From NCBI GenBank assembly GCA_963757395.1, contig CAVWRK010000008.1:186001-250000 (forward strand): a stretch of DNA of 64,000 nt. Reading direction: 5' to 3'. This DNA comes from DATAOG01 sp963757395. Its GTDB lineage: Bacteria; Pseudomonadota; Alphaproteobacteria; Geminicoccales; Geminicoccaceae. Under the pieces are notes generated by a model, which was given only the letters and a program-made list of their open reading frames with translations, was not told the DNA's origin and made no database searches. Below, piece by piece: positions 1-8,804 of the stretch (positions within the stretch are counted from its first letter, which is position 1; each line of letters opens with the position of its first letter). The translations under genes were made by a program, and so were the position numbers.

Positions 1-26
1 ACCACATGCGGGGAGCCGACCGCGAG

Positions 27-1640
27 ATGCACGACCTCGGCAGCTTCGACTATGTGATCGTCGGCGCCGGCACCGCCGGCTGCGTGCTCGCCAACCGTCT
101 GTCCGCCGATCCCGCGCTCTCGGTCCTGCTCCTGGAGGCCGGCGGCAAGGACAGCTACCCCTGGATCCACATCCCGGTCGGCTATCTCTACACCCAGAAC
201 AACCCGCGCACCGACTGGTGCTTCAAGACCGAGGCCGAGCCCGGTCTCGGCGGCCGCGTGCTCAACTACCCGCGCGGCAAGGTCCTGGGCGGCTGCTCCT
301 CGATCAACGGCATGATCTACATGCGCGGGCAGGCCGCGGACTACGACCAGTGGCGCCAGCTCGGCAACCGCGGCTGGGGCTGGGACGACGTCCTGCCCTA
401 CTTCAGGAAGTCCGAGGACCATGTCCACGGCGCCGACGAGCTGCATGGCGCCGGCGGCGAGTGGCGGGTCGAGGAGATGCGCCTCACCTGGGAGATCCTG
501 GACGCGTTCCGGGCCGCGGCGGCCGAGGTCGGGATTCCCGAAACCGACGACTTCAACCGGGGCAACAACGAGGGCTGCGGCTACTTCCACGTCAACCAGA
601 AGCGCGGCGTGCGCTGGAGCACGGCCAAGGCGTTCCTCAGGCCGGCGCGCTCGCGACCGAACCTCGAGGTCCTGACCGGCGCCGAGGCGAGCCGGATCGC
701 GCTCGACGGTCGGCGCGCGGTCGGCCTGCACATTCGCCGCGGCGGCGGCGATGCCTATGCCGCGGTCAAGGGCGAGCTGATCCTCGCCACCGGCGCGATC
801 GGCTCGCCGCAGCTCCTGCAGCTCTCGGGCATCGGTCCCGGCGCTCTGCTCGAGCAGCTGGGCATCCCGCCGGTGCAGGCGCTCGAAGGCGTCGGCGCCA
901 ACCTCCAGGACCATCTGCAGCTGCGCCTGATCTACCAGGTGCAGGGCACCCGCACGCTGAACGAGCAGGCGAACCGACTGCTGGCGCGCGCCTGGATGGG
1001 CGTCGAATACTTCCTCTACCGGCGCGGGCCGCTGACCATGGCGCCCTCGCAGCTCGGCGCGTTCGCGCGCTCCGATCCGGCGCGCGCGACGCCCAACCTC
1101 CAATATCACATCCAACCGCTCTCGCTGGACAAGTTCGGCGATCCCTTGCACCCGTTCCCCGCCTTCACGGCCTCGGTCTGCAATCTGCGCCCGGAGAGCC
1201 GCGGCGAGGTCCGGATCAAGAGCCCGCGCCCCGGCGTGCCACCGGCGATCCGGCCGAACTACCTGAACGCCGAGGCCGATCGCATGGTCGCGGCGGCTGC
1301 GATCCGGCTGACCCGCCGGATCTGCGCCGCCCCGGCGCTCGCCCGCTTTCGGCCGGACGAGCTCAAGCCCGGGTCGGCGTTTCAGAGCGACGCGGAGCTC
1401 GCCCAGGCGGCGAGCGCGATCGGCACGACCATCTTCCACCCGGTCGGGACCTGCCGGATGGGCGCCGACCCGGGCGCCGTGGTCGACGATCGCCTGCGGC
1501 TGCACGGTCTCGCGGGCCTGCGCGTGGTCGATGCCTCGGTCATGCCGACCATCACCTCCGGCAACACCAACGCGCCGGTGATCATGATCGCCGAGAAGGC
1601 GGCCGACATGATCAGGGAGGATCGGCGGGACCGGCATTGA
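27..1640 (+). CDS. GMC-family FAD oxidoreductase (choline/alcohol dehydrogenase-like)
   Basis: Flavoprotein of about 537 residues, probably oxidising an alcohol to an aldehyde; the substrate cannot be told from sequence. An N-terminal Rossmann motif (DYVIVGAGTAGCVLANRLS) binds FAD. The first GMC signature lies in PRGKVLGGCSSINGMIYMRG and the second in ATGAIGSPQLLQLSGIGP. The C-terminal FHPVGTCRMG segment holds the expected catalytic His, followed by NTNAPVIMIAEKAADM. Full family length. I chose the ATG at 27 because GGGGAG precedes it and the FAD motif then sits near the N-terminus as usual; an in-frame ATG at 6 is possible, and the true start could lie upstream of the window. There is no signal peptide, so it is probably cytoplasmic or peripheral. 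Family is certain; the choline dehydrogenase versus AlkJ-like alcohol dehydrogenase role is not. Confidence 0.9.
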   Translation: MHDLGSFDYVIVGAGTAGCVLANRLSADPALSVLLLEAGGKDSYPWIHIPVGYLYTQNNPRTDWCFKTEAEPGLGGRVLNYPRGKVLGGCSSINGMIYMRGQAADYDQWRQLGNRGWGWDDVLPYFRKSEDHVHGADELHGAGGEWRVEEMRLTWEILDAFRAAAAEVGIPETDDFNRGNNEGCGYFHVNQKRGVRWSTAKAFLRPARSRPNLEVLTGAEASRIALDGRRAVGLHIRRGGGDAYAAVKGELILATGAIGSPQLLQLSGIGPGALLEQLGIPPVQALEGVGANLQDHLQLRLIYQVQGTRTLNEQANRLLARAWMGVEYFLYRRGPLTMAPSQLGAFARSDPARATPNLQYHIQPLSLDKFGDPLHPFPAFTASVCNLRPESRGEVRIKSPRPGVPPAIRPNYLNAEADRMVAAAAIRLTRRICAAPALARFRPDELKPGSAFQSDAELAQAASAIGTTIFHPVGTCRMGADPGAVVDDRLRLHGLAGLRVVDASVMPTITSGNTNAPVIMIAEKAADMIREDRRDRH

Positions 1641-1740
1641 ACCACCGGCGCGGGTTGCATCCGCCCGCCGGACGTACATCTTGTGATTCCAGCCGGGCGG
1701 GCGCGCCCGTGCGACAACCGGCCGAGTGGAGTCTTGCGCT

Positions 1741-2373
1741 GTGGATCTCGTCCTGACACGTCGGAGCTTGCCTGGGGCATCGCTCGCTCCATGGCTTCTT
1801 GCCATCCTGCTCAGTTTGAATGCCCCGGCCCCGGCGCTCGGGCAGGCGAGCCCAGCGCCGAGCCAGGCGCCGACCGGCCAGGCACCGGAAAGCACGACCC
1901 CGAAGCCGGCGCCCGGAACCGCCGCTCCGGCTCCGCAGGGCCGCGACGGTCAGGAATTTCAGGACTGGACCCTCCACTGCAAGGCGGTCACCGGCAGGCC
2001 GGAGTTCTGCGAGATGCACCAGCCCGTGGAGAACCAGAAGGGCAATCGTGTGCTGCTCGCCGTGGTCGGGCGGGTCGCCGACACCGACACGCCAGGCATG
2101 CTGATCATGCTGCCGCTCGGCATCGCCCTGCCGCCCGGCACGTTCTTCAAGATCGACAACGGCGAGCGCCAGAAGGTCGACGTCAAGCTCTGCGAGAAGC
2201 AGGGCTGCAGGATCGAGCTTTTGCTGAAGCCCGACCTCCTGGCCCAGCTGAAGGCTGGAACCAAGGCGACTGTCAGCTTCTACGTTTACGACCAGCAGGG
2301 CAAAGAGCCGCAGATCGACGTGCCGGTTTCGCTGCTCGGCTTCTCCGCGGCACTCGCCGAGGTGATGAAATAG
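1741..2373 (+). CDS. IalB-family (invasion-associated locus B) periplasmic protein
   Basis: About 210 residues with an N-terminal signal peptide (basic VLTRR, hydrophobic PWLLAILLSLNAPAP, then ALGQA), a Pro/Ala-rich linker, and an IalB domain. Family hallmarks seen are FQDWTLHC followed by a second Cys (EFCEM), a run of hydrophobic strands (RVLLAVVG, GMLIMLPLGIALP), a second Cys pair (KLCEKQGC), and a closing SLLGFSAAL. IalB proteins are common in alphaproteobacteria; they are periplasmic or outer-membrane associated and their biochemical role is unclear beyond invasion phenotypes in Bartonella. I prefer the GTG at 1741, which has GGAG 10 bases upstream, over the in-frame GTG at 1726. It lies convergent with cysK. 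Confidence 0.8.
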   Translation: MDLVLTRRSLPGASLAPWLLAILLSLNAPAPALGQASPAPSQAPTGQAPESTTPKPAPGTAAPAPQGRDGQEFQDWTLHCKAVTGRPEFCEMHQPVENQKGNRVLLAVVGRVADTDTPGMLIMLPLGIALPPGTFFKIDNGERQKVDVKLCEKQGCRIELLLKPDLLAQLKAGTKATVSFYVYDQQGKEPQIDVPVSLLGFSAALAEVMK

Positions 2374-2397
2374 GCGCCGGCGGCGAGCCGGGGGGCC

Positions 2398-3393
2398 CTA
2401 AAACCCCTCGAACAGCGCGGTGGTGATGTAGCGCTCGGCGAACGAGGGGATGATCACCACCATCAGCTTGCCGGCCATCTCGGGCCGGCTCGCGACCTGA
2501 AGGCCGGCCGCGAGCGCGGCACCTGAGGAAATGCCGGCGGGGATGCCCTCGAGCCTTGCGAGCTCGCGCGCATGGGCGAACGCCTGCTCGTTGCCGACCT
2601 TGACGATCTCGTCGATCTGGCTGACATCGAGGACCTCCGGGACGAAGCCCGCGCCGATCCCCTGGATCGGATGCGGCCCCGGCTGGCCGCCCGAGAGCAC
2701 CGGGCTCGCCTCGGGCTCGACCGCGACCATGCGCAGCCCCGGCCGCCGCGGCTTCAGCACCTGGCCGCAGCCGGTCAGCGTGCCACCGGTGCCGACGCCC
2801 GAGACGATGCAGTCGACCAGGCCGCCGGTGTCGGCCCAGATCTCCTCGGCCGTGGTCCGGCGGTGGATCTCGGGATTGGCGGGATTGGTGAACTGGCTCG
2901 GCATCAGCGCGCCCGGGAGCGTCGCCAGCAGCTCCTCGGCCTTGGCGAGCGCCCCCTTCATGCCCTGCTCGCGCGGTGTCAGCTCGATCTCGGCGCCGAG
3001 GTAGGCCAGCATCTTGCGACGCTCGATCGACATCGATTCGGGCATCGTCAGGATCAGCCGGTAGCCGCGCGCGGCGCAGACGAAGGCGAGCGCGATCCCG
3101 GTGTTGCCCGAGGTCGGCTCGACCAGGACGGTGCCGGGGCCGATCTTGCCGAGGGCCTCCAGCGCTTCGATCATGCTGACCCCGATCCGGTCCTTGACGC
3201 TGCCGATCGGGTTGAAGAACTCGAGCTTGAGCGTGACGTCGGCGCGCGCGCCATGCGCCTTCGCCAGGCGCGGGATGCGGACCAGCGGCGTGTTGCCGAT
3301 GGTCTCGGCGATGCTGTCGTAGATCCGTCCCCGACCCGGCTGGTCCAGCTTCGCCGGCCGGGGGCGTTGACCCTGCTCCACGTCGATGACCAT
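2398..3393 (-). CDS. cysK: Cysteine synthase A (O-acetylserine sulfhydrylase)
   Basis: PLP enzyme converting O-acetylserine and sulfide to cysteine in the cytoplasm. The 331-residue product carries the PLP lysine in NPIGSVKDRIG (about residue 67), the substrate loop PTSGNTGIALAF, the phosphate-binding GVGTGGTL, and the C-terminal IPAGISSGAAL, all expected of CysK. The start at 3393 is set by a strong GGAGGAG (3401-3407) seven bases before the ATG; the open frame continues upstream to 3498 without that support. Monocistronic, convergent with the IalB gene. CysM is less likely given the loop sequences, but the two are close paralogues. Confidence 0.92.
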   Translation of the reverse strand: MVIDVEQGQRPRPAKLDQPGRGRIYDSIAETIGNTPLVRIPRLAKAHGARADVTLKLEFFNPIGSVKDRIGVSMIEALEALGKIGPGTVLVEPTSGNTGIALAFVCAARGYRLILTMPESMSIERRKMLAYLGAEIELTPREQGMKGALAKAEELLATLPGALMPSQFTNPANPEIHRRTTAEEIWADTGGLVDCIVSGVGTGGTLTGCGQVLKPRRPGLRMVAVEPEASPVLSGGQPGPHPIQGIGAGFVPEVLDVSQIDEIVKVGNEQAFAHARELARLEGIPAGISSGAALAAGLQVASRPEMAGKLMVVIIPSFAERYITTALFEGF

Positions 3394-3565
3394 GTCGATG
3401 CTCCTCCGAGCGCCAGGATTTTGGGCCCCCTGCGTCATGCGATCGAGGCTGACGCCCCGGGGCCCGGTGCGAGCGCGCCCTAGAGCTTGCGCCCGCACGG
3501 CGCCGCGATCAACGGCGCGTGCGAGCGAGCCGCACTGGCGCCAAGGCTCGGGCCGGTCCGCGGCG

Positions 3566-4612
3566 TCAGGCGGAGCCCGCCGCGGGCGGCCGCACCGGCT
3601 GCGGTGCCGCGGCGGCCGGCACCGGCTTGGCGCTGCGCCGGTCCAGCCAGGCCTCGGCCGCGCTCCGGCCGAGGTCGCGCAACTGCACCAGGCGCGGCCA
3701 GCCCGGATCGATCTTGCTCGCCGGATCGAGCGCCGCCAGCACCGGCCCGCCGTCGATCACGTGCCGGCGGTGGCGGGCGAAGCGGCGGGCGCTCGGGCTC
3801 AACCAGCGGAACGGCGAGCGGGCCCGCCGCCGGCGCTCTGCCAGGGCCTCGAGCTCGAGCGCGAGCGGCCGCCCGAACACGATCTCGGCCATGCGGTTGC
3901 GGATGTCGCGCGCGGTCCGCGGCAGCTCGCTGACCGTGTCGGGGTTGATCTGGACCAGCAGCAGGTCGCGCGCCCGGCAGTGCTCGACCAGGGCGGCGAG
4001 CGGCGGGTTGCTGACGAAGCCGCCGTCCCAGTAGGCTTCGCCCTCGATCGTCACGGCCTGGTGCATCTGCGGCAGGCAGGCCGACGCCAGGACGACGTCG
4101 GTGGACAGCTCCCGGCTCTCGAAGATCCGGGCCCGCCCGGTGCGCAGATTGGTCGCGGCGATGAACAGCTTGAGGCTGCGCTCGGCGCGCAGACCCTCGA
4201 GGTCGACCAGCTGCCCGAGGATCCGGCGCAAGGGGTTGAGAGCGAGCGGGTTGAGCTGGTAGGGCGACAGCAGCTGGGCGGTGAAGTCGGCCGCCATCTG
4301 GGTCAGGCCGCCGGCGCGCAGCGGGCTGAAGCGGGCGAGCGCGGCGATCTCCCGCCAGAGCGTCTCGAGCGCCTGCCGGGCGCCGGCGGCGCCGCCGGCG
4401 CGCCAGCCCGAGGCGAGCACCACCGCGTTCAAGGCGCCGGCCGAAGTGCCGCTGATGCCTTCGACGGCGAAGCGCTCGTCCTCGAGCAGGCGATCCAGGA
4501 CGCCCCAGGTGAACGCCCCGTGGGCGCCGCCGCCCTGGAGCGCCAGGTTGAGCGTCGGCAGCCGGCGCGCGTGGCGCCATCTGCTCCAGCCCTTGGCCGG
4601 CTCTGCCGCCAT
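3566..4612 (-). CDS. Patatin-like phospholipase / acyl hydrolase
   Basis: About 348 residues with the complete patatin Ser-Asp dyad architecture: oxyanion hole GGGAHG (residues 27-32), nucleophile elbow GTSAG (Ser57), and the catalytic Asp in YWDGGFVSNPP. It probably hydrolyses phospholipid or lipid ester bonds and has no signal peptide. The start at 4612 has GGAG five bases upstream. The last roughly 90 residues are Arg-rich, with a Pro/Ala-rich tail, and show no recognised domain. Many alphaproteobacteria carry such RssA/YchK-like or larger patatins; the native substrate is unknown. Confidence 0.85.
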   Translation of the reverse strand: MAAEPAKGWSRWRHARRLPTLNLALQGGGAHGAFTWGVLDRLLEDERFAVEGISGTSAGALNAVVLASGWRAGGAAGARQALETLWREIAALARFSPLRAGGLTQMAADFTAQLLSPYQLNPLALNPLRRILGQLVDLEGLRAERSLKLFIAATNLRTGRARIFESRELSTDVVLASACLPQMHQAVTIEGEAYWDGGFVSNPPLAALVEHCRARDLLLVQINPDTVSELPRTARDIRNRMAEIVFGRPLALELEALAERRRRARSPFRWLSPSARRFARHRRHVIDGGPVLAALDPASKIDPGWPRLVQLRDLGRSAAEAWLDRRSAKPVPAAAAPQPVRPPAAGSA

Positions 4613-4881
4613 GCTCGCTCCTGCCCCCGTGCCTGGACACCGCCGCCCGGCCCGCATGCTACGGCTCGAGCCGTTAACAAGGTGCCTGCCCGAAACCATC
4701 CGCACCCCGGGGTGGCAGGACTTTGACCATCGTGCCAGATTACCTGCTTGCGGGCCGTCCGGGCGCCTCCGTTCACGCTTTGTAGCGGGGCTCGACGGTA
4801 GGTTCGCGGCTCGTGGCGCCGGTTCGGGTGGCGCTGCTGGAGGCTTCGCTCGACGTCATCCATCGGCTTCAGGATTCCGCC

Positions 4882-6489
4882 ATGACCGAGGTGCCAGGCC
4901 AACTGTCCGAATCCCGTCCCGCCCGGCCGGTCGGCACCTTGCCCGCGACCATTCCCGCGCCCGCGGCAGAGGCCATGGCGACCGCGGCGCCCACCGAGGC
5001 CGAGCCGGACCTGCCTTCGCTGGTCGGCCGTACCCTCGGACGCTGGAGCCGGGCGCTCCGGGAGATCGCCGCCGGCACGCTGCTGCCGTTGGCCGGCGGC
5101 GACGATCCCGACCTCCCGGCCGAGCAGGCCGAGCGCCTCGGCGCCGAGATGCGCGCCTGCCTGGAGGCGCGCGGCGGCGAGGTTCTGGCCCGGGCGCAGG
5201 CGGCCAGCATCGCGTCGGTCTACCTCGGCCTCAGCGCGACCGGTCGGGCCCGCTTCTTCGGCCTGCTGGCGCGGGAGTTCGGGGTCGAGCGAGCCCGGGT
5301 CGAGCAGGCGATCGCGCGCTATCGGTCGGCCGTCGACGAGCCGGCCAGGCTCAATGCCGAGCGCGCGCTCCGGCGCTCCCTGGTGACGCCGGGGATGCGC
5401 CTGCTGACCAAGTTCAACGCCCTGCCCGAGGGCATGGAGTTCCTGGTCGACATGCGCGCCGATCTCTTGACGCTGGCGAGCGATGATCCGCAGCTCAGGG
5501 CGCTCGACGAGGATTTCCGGCACGTGCTCGCCACCTGGTGCGACGTCGGCTTCCTCACCCTCCAGCGGTTGACCTGGGACTCGCCGGCCGCGCTGCTCGA
5601 GAAGATCATCGAGTACGAGGCCGTGCACGAGGTTCGTTCCTGGCGCGATCTGCGCCATCGGCTGGATGGCGATCGCCGGTGCTACGCGTTCTTTCACCCC
5701 TCCCTGCCGACGGAGCCGCTGATCTTTCTCCAGGTCGCCCTGGTCGAGGGCCTGGCCGGACACATCGAGCCGCTCCTCGACGAGAACAGCCCGGGGCTCG
5801 ATCCCAAGCGGGCCGACTGCGCGATCTTCTACTCGATCACCAATACCCTCTATGGCCTGCGCGGGATCAGCTTCGGCAATTTCCTGATCAAGCAGGTGGT
5901 CGACGATCTCGCCCATGATCTGCCGAACCTCAAGCAGTTCGCGACCCTGTCGCCGATGCCGGGCCTGCTCGGCTGGCTCGAGCGGCAGCCCGAGGATGCC
6001 TGGCTGGACCCGGAGCAACGCCGCGCGCTCGCCGCGACCCGACCCGCGACCGAGGGTCCCGAGATTGAAGGTGGTCTGGCGGCGGCGCTCGGGCAGGGGG
6101 GCTGGCTCGAGCGATCCGAGCTCGTCCTCGCTCTCGAGGCGCCCCTGATCCGGGCCGCCGCGCGCTACCTGGTCGAGCGCGACGACGCCGGCCTGCCGCT
6201 CGATGCGGTGGCCCGTTTCCATCTCGGCAACGGCGCCCGGATCGAGCGCCTCAACTGGCTCGCGGACACAGGCGGCCGGCGGCTCAAGCAGTCCGCCGGC
6301 GTGATGGTCAACTACCTGTACCAGCCGGCCGAGATCGAGCCGAACCACGAGGCGTTCGCCAGCCGGCGGCTGATCACCGTCGCGCCCGAGATCAACGATC
6401 TGCTCAAGGGCGCGCCGGACGAGGTCGCAGCGCTGGTCCAGATCAGCCGCCGCGGCAGTCGCCTCGGCCGGATGATCGGGCGCGCCTGA
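4882..6489 (+). CDS. Malonyl-CoA decarboxylase
   Basis: Converts malonyl-CoA to acetyl-CoA and CO2. The approximately 535-residue product matches the family along its length: an N-terminal helical domain, then FFHPSLPTEPLIFLQVAL, FYSITNTLYGL, GISFGNFLIKQVV, FATLSPMPGLLGWL and ARFHLGNGARIERLNWLAD, with the C-terminal MVNYLYQP. These conserved blocks include the Ser and His regions used for catalysis in characterised enzymes. The ATG at 4882 follows AGGA with a seven-base spacer and is preferred over the in-frame start at 4813. In many alphaproteobacteria it sits beside a malonyl-CoA synthetase (matB); none is seen here. Confidence 0.92.
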   Translation: MTEVPGQLSESRPARPVGTLPATIPAPAAEAMATAAPTEAEPDLPSLVGRTLGRWSRALREIAAGTLLPLAGGDDPDLPAEQAERLGAEMRACLEARGGEVLARAQAASIASVYLGLSATGRARFFGLLAREFGVERARVEQAIARYRSAVDEPARLNAERALRRSLVTPGMRLLTKFNALPEGMEFLVDMRADLLTLASDDPQLRALDEDFRHVLATWCDVGFLTLQRLTWDSPAALLEKIIEYEAVHEVRSWRDLRHRLDGDRRCYAFFHPSLPTEPLIFLQVALVEGLAGHIEPLLDENSPGLDPKRADCAIFYSITNTLYGLRGISFGNFLIKQVVDDLAHDLPNLKQFATLSPMPGLLGWLERQPEDAWLDPEQRRALAATRPATEGPEIEGGLAAALGQGGWLERSELVLALEAPLIRAAARYLVERDDAGLPLDAVARFHLGNGARIERLNWLADTGGRRLKQSAGVMVNYLYQPAEIEPNHEAFASRRLITVAPEINDLLKGAPDEVAALVQISRRGSRLGRMIGRA

Positions 6490-6636
6490 CGCGCCGGGCG
6501 CCGGCAGCACCATCGAGCGCGACGTCGCGAGCCGAGGTCGACGCTGCTCGGGCCCTTGAGCCACGATCGCGGCAATCCAGCCGTTATGACATTTAGCTTG
6601 ACGCGCTCCGGGCGAGCGCGATGATCTGCAGTCGAG

Positions 6637-6666
6637 TTGACAACGCCTCAGCTTGCGCAATACGAG
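6637..6666 (+). promoter_or_regulatory. Candidate sigma-70-like promoter of the OmpA-domain gene
   Basis: A perfect TTGACA (6637-6642) is followed after 17-18 bases by a weak -10 (ATACGA / TACGAG), about 30 bases before the OmpA-domain start. Only the -35 is convincing. Confidence 0.3.
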
Positions 6667-6696
6667 AGATGAGGCGAGAGCAATGGATTGCGGGTC

Positions 6697-8463
6697 ATGG
6701 CCGATCGACAGCGAGCGCAACCAGTCCTGAACGGTTTGCCGCTCTGCGCGCTATTGGCTGGCGCGGTCGCGGGACTGTACGCCACTGAGACGGCGGCGCT
6801 GCCGCTTGGCCAACCGATGGCGCCGGCCGCGGGCGTGATCCTGATCGAGGATCGCACAACACCGGCGCCGGACACGGGCGCAGCGGGCGACCAGGCGCAA
6901 GCGCCGTTTGCCGAGCTCAACGCGGCGCTGGCCGCCGCCCGGGCCCGGCTGCAGGAGCTCTCCAAGGCCGCCGCGGTGGCGGCGATGGCGGGCCAGGCGC
7001 GCCAGGAGCTGATCACCGTCAGGCAGGAGAATCAACGGCTGCGCGCCGAGGTCGCGGCGCTCCAGCAGGGCAGCCAGGGCGCCGAGGCGCGGATCGCGGA
7101 GCTGAGCACGACGGCGGCGGATGCGGCCGCCGACGCGAAGCGCATCGAGCAAGAGCTGGTCACCATGCGCTGGCAGAACGCGCAGCTCAACACCAGCCTG
7201 ACGCGCGCCCAGGGAGCGCGCGATCAGGCCCTGGCCGAGGCGCGGACGGCGGAACAGGCCCTGTCGGCCAAAGTCGAGACGCTGACCAGGTCGGCCGAGC
7301 AATCGGCCACCGAGGTCACCCGTCTGCGCGCCACGCTCGCCGACGCCGAGCAGCGGCTCGAGATCGCCACCAGCTCGCGCAGCGAGGCCGAGGCGCGGGT
7401 CGCTGAGCTGCAGGCGAAGGCCCAGAATGCGGAGACCAAGAGCACCCGCCTGGACGAGCAGCTGACCACCCTCCGGAGCCAGCTGGCGCAGGCGGAGAGC
7501 GAGCGGGACCAGGCGGCCGCGCGGGCGGCCGAGCTCACGCCCGAAGCCGATCGGCTGCGCGCGGCCCTGGCCTCGGCCGAGGCCGAGCTCGGGCAGGTGA
7601 CGCGCGGCAAGCACGATCTGGAGCAGGAGGTCGCTCAGCTGCGGGCGGCCGCGGGCTCGGCCGCCGAAGCTGCGCGCCAGAACCTGCTGGCGGTCGAAGC
7701 CCGGATCAAGGAGCTGAATGCCGCGCTGGTCGTGGACACGCCGGCGGCCGGCGAGGCCGAGGCGGCCGGTGGCGCGGCGGCCATGCCCAAGACGATCCCG
7801 GCCGCCGCCCCGGCCGCCGGGACGGAGCCCGGCGCGGCGACCGGCGCCGCGGCCAAGCCGGCGTCTGCCGGGCCGGCGGCCAAGCCCCCGCTGCCGCTGC
7901 CGCGGCCCGCCGGCCCATCGCCGGTCGAGGTCGCATCGACCGCGGCCTCGCCGACCGCCGCGGTCGATGCCGACCTCGATCTGATCAAGTCGGCGCATGC
8001 CGGCCAGGCGGCGGCGGCCGAGGATCTGGCGCGGCTGACCGCCGATCTGCCGCTGGAGAGGCGCTTGCAGGTGCAAGGCCTGCTGGTCGACCTCGGCGCC
8101 AGGATCGGCCCGCAGGGGCTCGCCTTGACGGTCCCGGGCGCGAGCCTGTTCGCGCTCAACAGCGACCAGATCGAGCCGACCGCGAACGACACCCTCGCCA
8201 AGGTGGCCGAGCTGATCAGCGCCTATGACGGCCACCCGGTACGGATCATCGGCTACACCGATGCGATCGGCGAGGCGTCCTACAACAAGACCCTCTCGCA
8301 GCGGCGCGCCCAGCTGGTCAAACAGTTCTTCGTCGACAACTTCGAGATCAACGGCAAGCGCCTGTCGACCGAGGGTCGGGGCGAGGACGAGCCGATCGCT
8401 TCCAACGACACGAGCGCCGGGCGCAAGGCCAATCGGCGCGTCGAGGTCCTGATTCTGAACTGA
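6697..8463 (+). CDS. Envelope protein with long coiled coil and C-terminal OmpA (peptidoglycan-binding) domain
   Basis: About 588 residues. An N-terminal hydrophobic segment (LPLCALLAGAVAGLYA) suggests a signal peptide or membrane anchor. Residues of roughly 70-330 are a heptad-rich Ala/Glu/Arg coiled coil with repeated AxxRxxELxxxxxxA patterns. A Pro/Ala low-complexity linker follows (about 350-420), then an OmpA-like domain whose hallmarks are IIGYTDAIGE, LSQRRAQLVKQFF and GRKANRRVEVLI. The OmpA domain normally binds the diaminopimelate of peptidoglycan, so the protein probably links the membrane to the wall across the periplasm. The ATG at 6697 is chosen over an in-frame TTG at 6688; neither has a strong ribosome site. 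A similar layout is seen in alphaproteobacterial MotB-like/Pal-like structural proteins. Confidence 0.8.
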   Translation: MADRQRAQPVLNGLPLCALLAGAVAGLYATETAALPLGQPMAPAAGVILIEDRTTPAPDTGAAGDQAQAPFAELNAALAAARARLQELSKAAAVAAMAGQARQELITVRQENQRLRAEVAALQQGSQGAEARIAELSTTAADAAADAKRIEQELVTMRWQNAQLNTSLTRAQGARDQALAEARTAEQALSAKVETLTRSAEQSATEVTRLRATLADAEQRLEIATSSRSEAEARVAELQAKAQNAETKSTRLDEQLTTLRSQLAQAESERDQAAARAAELTPEADRLRAALASAEAELGQVTRGKHDLEQEVAQLRAAAGSAAEAARQNLLAVEARIKELNAALVVDTPAAGEAEAAGGAAAMPKTIPAAAPAAGTEPGAATGAAAKPASAGPAAKPPLPLPRPAGPSPVEVASTAASPTAAVDADLDLIKSAHAGQAAAAEDLARLTADLPLERRLQVQGLLVDLGARIGPQGLALTVPGASLFALNSDQIEPTANDTLAKVAELISAYDGHPVRIIGYTDAIGEASYNKTLSQRRAQLVKQFFVDNFEINGKRLSTEGRGEDEPIASNDTSAGRKANRRVEVLILN

Positions 8464-8804
8464 GCCCGGCGCGCCGGCGGTCGCGCCGGGCGCCTGCGGT
8501 CCGGCCGACCCGCCCCCGCGAGTTGCCCGCCGGCGCACGTTGACCCGAGCAATGGCGTTCTTGACCAATCGATTGCGGCCGAATGCTGGCATCAATTGAC
8601 AATTGATTTTGATTTGACTTAAATTGTGCTTTTAAAATTCAAATTCAATTTAGATAGATACTTGAATAAGCACGAGTTGTGTTTTATCGATTTCCCGAAA
8701 ACTCTCGGTCGTCCCGGCTACGTGGGGTAGCGGCGCAGTGATGGCTGCAATTGCGCGGGTCGACCAGAGCCAGAACCAGCGGCGCTCAGACTTGAGAGGA
8801 CATC
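8464..8804. other. 341-bp intergenic region upstream of the DSF synthase gene, with an AT-rich island
   Basis: The first roughly 115 bases are GC-rich. From about 8583 to 8700 the composition flips to strongly AT-rich, unlike anything else in the window. It contains two CAATTG words seven bases apart (8593-8598, 8600-8605), TTGACA, TTGACT, and a doubled AAATTC (8635-8646). No coding potential is seen. It looks like a promoter/operator region and possibly a binding site for a nucleoid or global regulator. Confidence 0.6.
8596..8624 (+). promoter_or_regulatory. Candidate promoter of the rpfF-like gene
   Basis: TTGACA (8596-8601) is followed by a 17-base spacer and TTAAAT (8619-8624, four of six to TATAAT). 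A second -35-like TTGACT starts at 8614. The site lies in the AT-rich island about 180 bases before the synthase ATG, leaving a long 5' leader. Confidence 0.4.

Noticed and set aside
4429..6720. A 763-residue minus-strand open frame across malonyl-CoA decarboxylase
   Set aside because: The plus strand carries full-length malonyl-CoA decarboxylase motifs; this frame only shows low-complexity Arg/Gly/Leu sequence.
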